Shown: positions 46,501-56,300 of the stretch, in pieces
Layout: every line of letters begins with the position of its first letter
How positions within the stretch are numbered: position 1 is the first letter of the stretch
Origin: Cladocopium goreaui
Taxonomy: Eukaryota > Sar > Dinophyceae > Suessiales > Symbiodiniaceae
DNA length: 64,000 nt
Direction of reading: 5' to 3'
Assembly: GCA_947184155.2 (NCBI GenBank)
Contig: CAMXCT020000373.1
Span: forward strand, 124,001-188,000
Position numbers and translations under genes: made by a program
The notes under the pieces: generated by a model
The model's database searches: none
What the model was told of the DNA's origin: nothing
What the model saw: only the letters and a program-made list of their open reading frames with translations

Positions 46501-47059
46501 AGTTATGAAAAAGTTGCTATGGATGTCTAGAATTTGTATGGGAATACTATAGTCTGGATATATCATGATTATCATGATATATCGACCATGGTAGCTTCCG
46601 CAAACCATCGAATTCACCGAGTGAACGAAAGCTTCTCCAAGCAATCGCTTGGCTCTCACAGTTATCTGAGTTGAAGAATTGAAGGAATGGTGGGAGAAAA
46701 TGAAGGGGAACTGTCGGAAATGTATGGAGAAATATCGGAAAGAAAAGGGATTTTGAGCATCGAAGATGGTGGAGGATGCGGATTTCAGCAAACATGCTAA
46801 AGAATTGGGCTTTAGCCATTGTAGGAAATGAACTTTCACAAACGGATATTGGAACTGGGTTTGCCTGAAAATGGTTAAGACTGAGCTCAAAATGCGGTTT
46901 GGAAATCACGATGTTCCTGGTTGAAATGTGGCGCAATTGATGGAAATTGGTTATCCCCTCATTCGGAATGTCCGAGGCCACCTGAAGTTAACAGAGCAAG
47001 CCCAGAACGAGGCGAGGCGAGTGCGGAAAAACAACGCCACAGCTGTAGAACACCATTGA
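31487..47059 (+). CDS. triose-phosphate/sugar-phosphate translocator (TPT, DMT superfamily) family transporter, 15 exons
   Basis: Predicted multi-pass membrane carrier of the TPT/nucleotide-sugar transporter family. Members exchange sugar phosphates or nucleotide sugars across plastid or Golgi membranes; the substrate cannot be told from sequence alone. Join: 31487-31544, 32507-32606, 33225-33293, 33763-33809, 34872-34940, 36438-36520, 38789-38823, 39808-39853, 40026-40093, 40719-40771, 41299-41354, 43750-43808, 44917-44962, 46323-46425, 46977-47059. The sum is 975 nt, 324 codons plus TGA, the usual length for the family. Family landmarks appear in order: [116 protein letters not shown] and a basic C-terminal tail ([10 protein letters not shown]). 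Nine donors are GC, two GA and three GT. A TTTTTAG|G site lies three bases before the ATG and could be the trans-splice acceptor. The 33809/34872 junction is the least certain. Confidence 0.88.
32507..32606 (+). CDS. TPT-family transporter, exon 2
   Basis: (G)[19 protein letters not shown] then [17 protein letters not shown]...[12 protein letters not shown] is the hallmark TPT N-terminal motif. Acceptor GCAG|G; GA donor at 32607, chosen so that exon 3 stays in frame. Confidence 0.88.
33225..33293 (+). CDS. TPT-family transporter, exon 3
   Basis: (M)[20 protein letters not shown] then LS and two bases. Corresponds to the variable loop between helices 2 and 3. GC donor at 33294. Confidence 0.82.
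33594..33700. repeat. foldback family 1 in transporter intron 3
   Basis: TACCCTCTGGTTATTTAACA ... TGTATGTTTACCAGAGGGTA. Ends 62 bp before exon 4. Confidence 0.85.
33763..33809 (+). CDS. TPT-family transporter, exon 4
   Basis: (R)[15 protein letters not shown] plus one base: membrane helix 3. Acceptor GCGAG|G. GC donor at 33810. Confidence 0.82.
33968..34085. repeat. foldback family 1 variant in transporter intron 4
   Basis: TACCCTCCAGTAATCAAACA ... TGTTTGAGTACCGGAGGGTA. The CCGGAGGGTA subtype also occurs near 34401, 39550 and 40260. Confidence 0.8.
34872..34940 (+). CDS. TPT-family transporter, exon 5
   Basis: [20 protein letters not shown] then KQ plus one base. [14 protein letters not shown] is the conserved helix-4 signature. 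The start could be 34872 or 34880, as several acceptors are possible. GC donor at 34941. Confidence 0.85.
35100..36437. other. transporter intron 5, single-copy-like DNA
   Basis: No coding signal. Contains several GCGCTAGC/CCGCTAG strings (35185-35215, 35415-35450) forming short imperfect palindromes, and one family-2 foldback element near 36087-36187. Confidence 0.5.
36087..36187. repeat. foldback (MITE-like) family 2
   Basis: TACTGGTTGGTGGTTTGGAA ... AAACCACCAACCAGA. Confidence 0.8.
36438..36520 (+). CDS. TPT-family transporter, exon 6
   Basis: (G)[19 protein letters not shown] then TKLMVLGV. Acceptor CCGAG|G. GC donor at 36521. Confidence 0.88.
36861..37190. repeat. 40-bp minisatellite in transporter intron 6
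   Basis: Eight or more copies of a 40-bp unit starting AGTGTTCCCTGCCGGACCTC. Since 40 is not a multiple of three, each frame cycles through the same Pro/Ser/Arg-rich peptides and all three + frames stay open. Preceded by a (CCT)n tract (36760-36835). Confidence 0.92.
37210..37770. repeat. 24-bp minisatellite in transporter intron 6
   Basis: More than 20 copies of a 24-bp unit built on GCCAGATAGAATGCCAGAAG. It keeps long frames open on both strands ([24 protein letters not shown] and FYLAYLLA types). These are treated as repeat artefacts, not genes. Confidence 0.92.
38789..38823 (+). CDS. TPT-family transporter, 35-nt exon 7
   Basis: [11 protein letters not shown] plus two bases. Acceptor AGCAG|G. 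GT donor at 38824. It completes the short helix before GEIKF. Confidence 0.82.
39808..39853 (+). CDS. TPT-family transporter, exon 8
   Basis: (E)[15 protein letters not shown]. Acceptor CTGAG|G, GC donor at 39854, in phase with IAECTKN. Confidence 0.85.
40026..40093 (+). CDS. TPT-family transporter, exon 9
   Basis: [20 protein letters not shown] then LD plus two bases. Acceptor GGCAG|A, an exception to AG|G. GC donor at 40094. Confidence 0.88.
40719..40771 (+). CDS. TPT-family transporter, exon 10
   Basis: (V)[17 protein letters not shown] plus one base: the conserved aPfs helix. Acceptor CCGAG|G. GC donor at 40772. Confidence 0.9.
41299..41354 (+). CDS. TPT-family transporter, exon 11
   Basis: (G)[18 protein letters not shown]. 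Acceptor GGCAG|G. GT donor at 41355. The open frame runs on past the donor, so the end was set by phase with exon 12. Confidence 0.82.
41437..41764 (+). repeat. 328-bp direct repeat, left copy
   Basis: Left member of the near-identical pair. It starts in a (GT)n run and ends CCCCACAGTGTGT. Confidence 0.9.
42085..42400. repeat. about 112-bp tandem repeat inside the LTR-like pair
   Basis: Three tandem copies marked by CATCGTCATCAGGTTC at about 42093, 42205 and 42319. Each is followed by a GGCCATGTATTCA block and a CTTAGGCAGGCTCCTTAGGT block. A fourth diverged copy sits at about 42725-42815. Confidence 0.85.
42854..43181 (+). repeat. 328-bp direct repeat, right copy
   Basis: Right member of the near-identical pair. 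Same frame and sequence as the left copy except one A/G difference. Confidence 0.9.
43514..43636. repeat. foldback family 2
   Basis: AGCTGGTTGGTGGTTTGGAA ... CAACCACCAACCAGC, with the shared inner hairpin TTGGGAATGTCATCATCCCAA. Confidence 0.88.
43750..43808 (+). CDS. TPT-family transporter, exon 12
   Basis: [19 protein letters not shown] plus two bases: helix 8 with the family LNAxLAF motif. Acceptor TTCAG|G. GA donor at 43809. Confidence 0.9.
44917..44962 (+). CDS. TPT-family transporter, exon 13
   Basis: (L)[15 protein letters not shown]. Acceptor GCCAG|G. GT donor at 44963. Matches the conserved TSALTxxVxGxxK region. Confidence 0.9.
45884..45976. repeat. foldback family 1, diverged
   Basis: TCTGGTAATTTAACGCATCC ... 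GTGTAAACGTTTCCTGGAGGGTA in transporter intron 13. Confidence 0.6.
46323..46425 (+). CDS. TPT-family transporter, exon 14
   Basis: [20 protein letters not shown] then [14 protein letters not shown] plus one base: last two helices, with the FGDPIS motif. Acceptor CTCAG|G. GC donor at 46426. Confidence 0.92.
46977..47059 (+). CDS. TPT-family transporter, last exon
   Basis: (S)[19 protein letters not shown] then ATAVEHH and TGA. A basic cytosolic tail typical of the family. Acceptor CCGAG|G. Confidence 0.85.
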
Positions 47060-48042
47060 AATAACATAGCTTTATCAACTTTATCAATGGTAATTCATCA
47101 GAATTCATCTTGAAAGCCATGGCTTCCCAATCGCTATGTTAGGCAATGTTCAACAACCAGAGGGCTCCATGCCGCAGGAGATTCCCATCATCAACAAGAA
47201 AGCGGAGAACGCCTGAGCCGCCGAGCAACGGGGGCCTCCATGGTGAGGAAAGGTCACCACCTGGGATGGGATGTTTACCACCAACGGGTGCAGGATTTCG
47301 CTGGCCCATCCACCGTAGTTTCTGAAGTCCGGTTTGTTAAAACTGGACTTTCCGGATCTTTCTGGGATAGAAACTTGTTTTGAAGGTACCTGTTGGACTG
47401 AAAATCGTCGCATTTTTTTCTGTGGCCTTTTCTCACGCCGTGGTCCCAGCATTGGAAGATGAGTTCAGATCCCATGCCGCGTGGCAATGGCGATCGATTG
47501 GCCAGCACTGGTGGCTGCTGTACAGGCAGCATGCCGAAGAAAAGGCACATGAAAAAAGGGAGTTGGCCAAGCAACGGGGTTGGCGCTTGGCTATTGGCCA
47601 CACATCAGAATCAGATTCCCCACCAGTCAGGTGTCTAGGGCTTCATCACCCAAGCCGTCCGCGGGGCCGGGTAGATAGCCACGATCGCGTCTAAGGCGGT
47701 CAATGGACGACGCTGGAGGATGGGCATGGGCCGCCAAATGGCGTGATGATTTGCCGATGATTTCCATGGTGATTTCCATAGTATACCCTCTGGTAAACAT
47801 ACAAAAACATGCAAAAACAATGGAAAGATCCACCATTTTCAATGGGTAAACCCACTATTTCCGGACAAAGCAACATCCATGCTTGGTTGGTACAATATGG
47901 TTCAATCCCAATGTTGAATGATAGATCCCGATTTTTCAAACAAGTTTTGATGGTCACATCTAGCATTTTCATAGGGATTTTTAAGGAGCCCCCAAGGTTC
48001 CCTTTCGGTGCCCTACTGTCCGTAGCGTACTTCTCGGCGCAG

Positions 48043-48104
48043 AAGTTGGGCCGCTGAACGTGTCGGACAACGAAGATGAACAGGGAGAAGAGGAGCCCAT
48101 GGGG
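48043..48104 (+). CDS. second EF-hand-like gene, acidic exon
   Basis: Acceptor GCGCAG. Encodes VGPLNVSDNEDEQGEEEPMG. GA donor at 48105 inferred. Another open frame in the 5' part (FPFGALLSVAYFSAQKLG) ends in a stop at 48056. Confidence 0.5.
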
Positions 48105-51100
48105 GATCTTATCATCTATATGGGGGTTTCCATGGGGGTATTCCAAAATGGATGGTTTATTTCATGGAAAATCCTATGAATAAATGCATGATAACTAGGG
48201 GTACCGGGTACCACCATTTTAGGAAACTTCAATATATATATATATATATCTATATCTATATCTACATATATCTATAGATCTTATCTTATTCATATCAGTA
48301 TCCTACATATGAATTAGTGGGATCCCACGTATATTCCTATTAATCTTCTATATAGCTATCTAAATTATGTTGACATCACGTCGTGACCGAACCCTGGAAC
48401 CATGGTGAATGTACAGAGAAATCATCCCCAGCCATGGCCGAACTATTCAGGTTAGTGAACTATGATAACTTATTTCAGTCCTAATCAACAACCCCCGGGC
48501 TCTTTAAGTGCGGAGGTCGTACTATATTTTCGTCGGCAGTTTTCGAGTTTTCTGGATTGGGAAATACGTCGCCTGAGATTTTTAAATCGGGATTGGATGG
48601 TTTATCCATCCAGACTTGGTATTATGCTTCCCAAAAAAAACATATGTGAACCATAATTATGATATCTTATGATATTAAGTTAGATAAATTATAAACTCTA
48701 ATAATAATATATAATAATAGATTTATTATTAATCTAGATTTAAATAAGATCCAAATTTTGACGCGGCATGTGTCCGCTTGGGGTATCCTCCAGATGGCCA
48801 TTGCATGGGGTTGGGTCGCCAGGACCCACGGCCCACGAGCTTTGGCGAGTGGCTCGAATCCTTCACTCGGGTACAGCAAGTGCCAGGTGCGATGTCAACG
48901 GGCGGAATTTTCTGGAAGCATCTTGGGGGTTAGGGGAGGAAGCTTTTAATGATTTGAAGCATTGGAAAATTATGGAGAATTGATGAAAATTGTGACGCTT
49001 GTACTCAATTGTAGTTGCTTTGAGTCTTTCTATGGTTGTTGTCTGTTGCTACGTTCGGTTCAACCTTCATTTGCGTTAATAACAACGCTCTGGTACCATA
49101 TCCCCAGTCTGTTGTTTGCTGGCCACTCTTGGCTTTTGATGGAAAGTAGACCCACCATGACCATTGTTTGGTATATCTTGGGGCTGCTTGGGCCAAAAAA
49201 AACAGAAAACATCCGAGAATGTGCCTATATATCACATGTGGCATATCATTAAAACAACAGGTCATTATACCAGCATGTTTGTTGGTGAAATCAGCGTTTT
49301 TCATGGTTAAACCTACCATAAACCCAAGGAGTCATTGGGGGTTTTCGCTGTCCCCGCGCCAGCCCTTATGGTCATGCGACTCATTCAGCCCTTGGGCTTG
49401 CGGTTGGATGTGGCGGCCAACAAGGCATGACCATGGGCGGGTTTTTTCCCACCCAAAGTGGCGATTTATCCACCGAAAATGGGGAGATTTAACATGATTT
49501 AACCATCGAAGAAAAACGGGTTTAACGGTTTGAAATTGGGGTTGAACCGCCAAATATTGGGCCATAGAAGATGATTTTCTGCATTCGGAGATGTTCGGAG
49601 ATGGTCATTTTTGGGTTCCATGTTACTTCAATTCAGTCAGTAGGGTGTAATGCTTGGTGTTTGTTGGCAACAAACACGGTGACAAGACTTGCAAGAATCA
49701 TCGAATATCACAGGGCATCAGTCACATCAAAAAAAGATCATCCCAAAGTCGGAGTTAATTCTTGCAGCTTCACCACTCATCGAATGCTCAATACCCTCTG
49801 GCAAACATACAAAAAGCCATTGAAAATGGCCATTGAAATAGTGGATTTACCCATTAAAGATAGTGATTTTCCATAGCTTTTGGTATGTTTACCAGAGGGT
49901 AAACCCTTCACAAACTGCTTCGCTGAAAATGGGGGATCCGTTGCAGGTGCAATTGAACCGAAAGTTAGCAGAGCTCACAGACGTATCTTGGCTGCGATCA
50001 ATGCTGATTGGGATGGGAAGGATTTCCCAAAGCCTGACTTTTCAGAGTGAACTATTGCAATTTACCCAAGAGAATCCAAGAGGTATAGAAGGTATAGATA
50101 GATGTTCATCACCCCAAGATTTCATACATGTCTTGACCCATCCACTTTAGGAGAATCCTTGATTTTTCCAACCCAATTTTGGATTGGGAGCTTCGTCAAG
50201 GGATGTTTCAACAAAATCCCCTGTCTATCCTTTCCGACCAATTGATGGTTGAATCCCAATTCTTCCTGAACTCCCAGCCCGAGCCTTGTTGGCGAACTCG
50301 AAACATCGTCAAAGGTCAACTTCTCTGTGGCATAAAATCACCGGTGAATCTCATGGAGATGAATAGATTTGAAAATCGTGACGTCAATGGTGATTACTTT
50401 ATTAAATCAATGGTGATTGCAATTCAGATATAATTAATATATATTAATATCAATTAATAGTGAAATGTCATGATTCATGAAAATCGAGTCGTGTCATGAA
50501 TGGTTCGGGTTACCATCCCAGAGGAGAACATGGTTAAACGGTTCCTGCAAACGCTCAAAAACGCTTGTGACTTGGATCACCCTGAGAAAGTAACTGTCAA
50601 GAACCATGAATATATAGAAATTAATATAAGTATATAACCATATATAGATAGATATATTGACATATATATATACACCTGTATGAAATAGCATGAATATACA
50701 CCACTTACTATTTCCATACAGGTTTAAAGTCTCGGTTTTTTTTTCCGTGTAAAATCCGACCAGGACGCGGGTCTGGACTTCCCCAGTTTTCTGCAGCTCA
50801 TGCAGTGCCTAGAACTGGAGATTTCTGGAGATTTCTGCCTGGTTTTCTGCCTGGGAGACTGCTGGGAGATAGCTGATTTTAGGGTTGATATTAGCTGATT
50901 ATAGTGGTTTTATATATATATATAGCTGATTTTGTGATTACGCTGGGTGTAATTCGATACAACGGGATATGGGGGATTAGACTCATGATTTTATGGGATA
51001 TTCTGGGATATAATTACGATGTCACCAGCAGTGTGGCGCCCCAAATCGTTAACCAAGTGGCTATAGTTAGCTTCTACAAACCAACAAACGTAGTCAGTTG

Positions 51101-53130
51101 ATCTAGAAAATTGAACACCATGGCTGGATCAATGAGGGGGTTGCCCCGAAGAGTGATATGTATATATATATATACTATACATGTCTGATGAAAAGCTACC
51201 GCCCCATAAATGCAGAGAGAGAGAGAGATATATATATATATCACTCTGAACTCTTGGAGAGAGCGATGGAGAGAGAGATATGTATATCACTATTGAACAC
51301 CGTGCCCAAGCATGTTGTTTTCAGTCAGGCACGTGGCATTACCATGAAAAGATGATATGTCTATAAACCAAGAGTTTACTCTTTGGTTATTTAACATAGC
51401 CATGGAAAATGGCCCATTTATAGCTGATTTTCCCATTAAAACCTCCATTTATAAGGGATTTTTCCATGGCTATGTTAAATAACCAGAGGGTATTTTCCTC
51501 CATCCTTTCGTTCAATCCCAAATTTGCGGTGATCCCTTTGCCACTTGTAACTCCTCTTGGGTTGATACGAATCATTTGTAACGTGTCGTTTTATTGATGG
51601 GTAGCTGGCGATTAAACAGGGTAAGTCATTTCTCAGGACGAAACCCCAATTTGGGCACCTGACATTTCCCAGACGTGATTATTTTTGAGACTTACAAAGT
51701 AGCAAGGAGCCCTTATGTGAAAAACAATTCAATTTGTCGTTTCTTTTTAAATGAATTCAACATGCGGATTGAGTTTACGCTGAAGTCTATGATTTCTGGA
51801 CCACTTGGGCCAGAGTCCGGCTCTCGGAATCATGAACAAAATCAAACAAAAATAAAAACAAAACATAAAACTTATGATATTTTCAAATGTTTTTTTTTTT
51901 ACGATTTGAAATGTGTGAGAAGATCGTAACAATTTCATTAGAAAACACGTAAAAACATCATAAAGTTAATCGTTTTTTTTAAATGAACATTTATGGTTTT
52001 TTAATGTTCATTTTTATGTTTTTTGGTTTAAATATATATTTTTATGATTCCGAGAGCCAGACGCTACTGGGGCCAAGCGGTTCAGAAATCATAAATTTCG
52101 TCATAAAAAATCATAAATTCAATCATAAAACCAAGACATTTAAACAACATATCTGAAATTTTACTGTTTTTCCAACATAATGAAATCATTAATCAATCAT
52201 AAAAAAACATACATTTATATAATTCTTGTTTTAGCTAACTTTCAAAGTCTCAAGATTAGTTGAGAAAATGCACAATTTGTTTGACAAAGTGGTTTCCGTG
52301 ACTCATTGCTTGAGTCAGACTTTTTGATGATTGAATTCCATTTTTAAGCAATTTTTGATGGTCAATTCCCAATCTGTTCTCAACTTTTGTTGGGGACATC
52401 TCCATTTTTAATCTTGTTTATAGAACAAACATGTTCAAACCCGATGTTTTTACATTTTTGGATGGTCAACTCTATCTTTTTAATTCATTTTCCATCACCC
52501 CCAATTAACTATAGTTATATCTACCATAAACCACAGTTGAGTTGAGCCACTTTTTTAGGCAACTGAACGCGAGCTCGACTGGGGGCCCCATCCTGCAGGT
52601 GGATGTTAGACAACGATTTCTGCGACATCAATCGCCTTGCGGCAAAGCACTTGGAGCATCAATCCACGGCAAGAGAGGTGCGGCAAAGCGAATGGTGCGG
52701 TCGAACGAAACCATCGGTGATGGAAGATGTGGGATCCCCGATCTGGGATATTGATCTGGAAATTTATGTAGATAAACATGTTTTCATGGTATAAGAAAAT
52801 TGTTGATATTGAAATGGGTTGTATACCATCTGTGAATATACCTAGGCTCCTAGGAATCAAACACGGCTGGGAAATCCTCCATGGTAACAACAGCAATGGT
52901 GATTTTCCATGGCCATGTTTGATGACCAAAGTGTATCAGTTCAGCTTTACAGCAACTCCCAAAAAGATGCCAAAAAGCCATTCACATAGATATAGATACA
53001 AAAATAGGAAAATAGATAGATAGATAGATTAGATTAGATTAGATTCGATTAGATTAGATTAGATTAGATTAGGTTAGATCATAAGATAAGATAAGACAAA
53101 ATAAACAAGAGTATGCGATAGAAATATGTA

Positions 53131-53174
<44 letters not shown>

Positions 53175-53246
53175 TAGATAGATAGATAGATAGAAAGAAA
53201 AATAGATGACGATATATAGAAAATAGATATAGATATAGATAGAGAT

Positions 53247-53299
<53 letters not shown>

Positions 53300-53362
53300 T
53301 AGATAGATAGATAGATAGATATATAGAAAATAGATATAGATATAGATAGAGATATAGATAGA

Positions 53363-53394
<32 letters not shown>

Positions 53395-56300
53395 TAGATA
53401 GATAGATAGATAGAAAAATAGATGACAATATATAGAAAATAGATATAGATATAGATATAGATATAGATATAGATAGATAGATAGATAGATAGAGAGATAG
53501 ATAGATAGATCGATAGACAGGTAGGTAGATAGGTAGATAGGTAGATAGGTAGATAGATTGATACATTATTAATAGCTATTTATTTTTACACATCCAGGCT
53601 ATAACTTTTTTGACGTCGCAGGACTCGGGAAGCGACTTCGGTGAAGACGAGGAGCAATCCAAGAGTGTCTCCTTCGCCGCTTGGATGTCTCGGTGACGGA
53701 TGGGTTTTTCTTGGGATGTCCCATGGTCTAGGCAGAAAAAATGGACAATTTATGTCAAATTTATGTGGAACATGGTGATTTTCATAGGCTTTGGATGGAT
53801 TTAGGAATGAAACACATGTTAAAAGTTAAAAGTTTGTGATTTAATCCACGAAGAATCGCGGATTTAACCAATGAATCATGGGGATTTAGACATAAAATGA
53901 TATTTTTTTTTGGCACTGGATCTCTAAAAACTGGTGGCACTGGAAATCATAAGCCTTTTCAAGGTGGGAAGACATCCCGGTCCGACGGTCCATCAGGTGG
54001 AGCGTTGGCGTTCACAGCGCCACATGTCAGTGATTTGAGCCACTTGGCGGCCTGTGAGTGCCGGGTGGGGTACAGGCGGTAGAAACTCACATGGGGAATG
54101 AGGAAACCATGTGGATTTGCACAAAAATTGGGGATATGCTATGTGTCATCTACATATCAAGTGGGGGTTTACCCATGAACGCTTGGTGAAAACTCGAGTT
54201 TTTTTGAGGCAAACATGGGTTCAACAAACGAAGGGATTTCATTGAGATTGCCTTGGTGCACCTGCAGAGCCATCGTTCAATACATTCCGCTAGGCTTTCG
54301 TTTGAGGTGACGGAATTAAGAAACAACCAATTTTTATTTTCGGTGATATGCAGCTGCTGTGGACTGACTTCCGGCATAGCTTCTGCCCAAACTCCTCCTC
54401 CTTTATTTTCGGTGATATGTATATGCATGTACGTAGACTATTTACATATACATACATGAACACGAATATATATATATATATATGCATATGATTTCACATA
54501 TGTGTATATATAAATACGAACATCTATGAATACATGAGTAAATAGATTACATAAAGCAGGATAACTATAGAATATGCACTGCTGCGCTGCAGACGCACAC
54601 ATTGGTTCTGTCCATATCCCCATTGATGTCCGATGCCGAGGTCAAGTGGGTGGCCCCGGTGCTCCTTTTCTTGAAAGGAAAGGGTGCATCTGGGATCCTG
54701 TCGATATCGATAAGCGATGGCCATGGCTGTGTTCCATGAGGTTTTGGACTTGGAAGGGCTACAAGTCCAGCATTCCAGGCCCTCAATGGATTTGGAAGGG
54801 ACCCAGTTTGATTGGAACAAACAAGCGTTTCTTGTTGCTGGGAATCTTTCATGACCAACATTTGGAAATTTGATGAAATTTGGACCATTTTTACACACCA
54901 TTGTTTCCAGTCATCGGTGAAGCAAGGAACCAGCTACGTCGCACCACAGTTTTTTTTAGGACGCTCTCGCGAGCCCGCTCCGGTGAGGGAAAACGCCAGT
55001 CGAAGGCCAGGATCAAAGTCGTTTAGCAAATGTGATTTAACTTGAATGACAAAATATGGAATTGAAGCATCCAAGATGTGGGACATGTGGGTTGCAACCA
55101 GCAAATTTAATCGAACTTGATTGGTGCACATGAGTTTTTTTTCACTCAAACGATGTTGAATCTCAGCAGGGTCGTGTGACCTATGAGTTACCCGAGGTAT
55201 GGGCCCGGAGGTAAATCAAAACAGCATCAGCTGCTGAAAAAAAATACCCAAATGACAATGGAAAATCCTTGTTTTGAGATATTTGAGTAGGAGAGAAATA
55301 AAGGGAAGTAAAGATAATGAAGGGATATAAAGGCTTGATTACCAGAGGGTGTGCGTTCATAAATGTGTTCGCATATCAAGATGTGCCAACAATATCTAAG
55401 AACATCAAATATCTCCGGCCTTTCTCACTAGGCAAACCAATGACTGGGGGTGTTTTCTGATCGATGGGCAAAGCCCGGGTTCCAACCAGTTGTGACCAAT
55501 TCGGATGATTTTTTGCCATAGGAAAGTAGCTTTTTGATAGGGAAAACCCACCATGATTGTAGATCATATTCCAAATGGAAAAGCATTGCTTTTCATGGCT
55601 TTGACATGAATTTCCCGGAGGGTAGCTTGCAAAAAAGCAGCTTTTGATATTCTCCAAGATGAGCAACGCATATATTCTCCAACCTCGATCTGATCCCCAT
55701 GATGCCAGGGTCCAGCAGTTAAAAGAGTAGCATTTGAGATCCCAACTGATAGTGGGCAGTGAAAATTCTTAGTCAGAGACCTTTTTTCCTTCAAGGATGA
55801 TCTGTACCTATGGCATGTTGGCCGGTGGTGTGATGGACATTTTTTAAGTTGGCATTTTCTTTGATTGGATGAATTATGATGAAATGCTTCAGCAAATTGG
55901 ATGCTTTGAAGCCCCCAAGCAGTAAATTGAAACACAAAGCTCTCATCGGGCAACCGGTCTCGCTGTGTGCACCGGCAAACGTCGGTGGGCTTGTCGTTGT
56001 GTCAGGGCCAGGTCTCCAAAAAGAAGGGACCAGGGTGACCAGGCAGTTGCAAAGTTCCAAGTGATGCGGTTCTGAGGCTTTGCAGTTCAGATTTTGCAGT
56101 TCTTTTACCGTGTAAAGAATCGAGGTCTTGGGGAGAATTGTCATATAGATAGAATCATGTAATGGTTGTATGAGCAGATGGTTAAGGGTGGGTGGTGGGC
56201 GTTGGTTTTGGCGTGCGGTTTTGGACTCTTAATCGTGAATCCAATCAATGCGCTCTCCAGCATCTACTACTGGTAGGCAGCTTCCCTGAAGACAGCAGTA

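Noticed and set aside
46222-46890. 222-codon frame on the - strand
   Set aside because: Antisense to transporter exon 14 and its introns; composition is intron-like.
47635-47820. Minus-strand frame with RRPLTALDAIVAIYPAPRTA
   Set aside because: Looks protein-like, but no joined neighbours were found on the - strand. The + strand is also open (GFITQAVRG), so neither was called.
53069-53566. 165-codon Ile/Ser/Tyr/Leu frame on the - strand
   Set aside because: Translation of a (GATA)n array, not a membrane protein.
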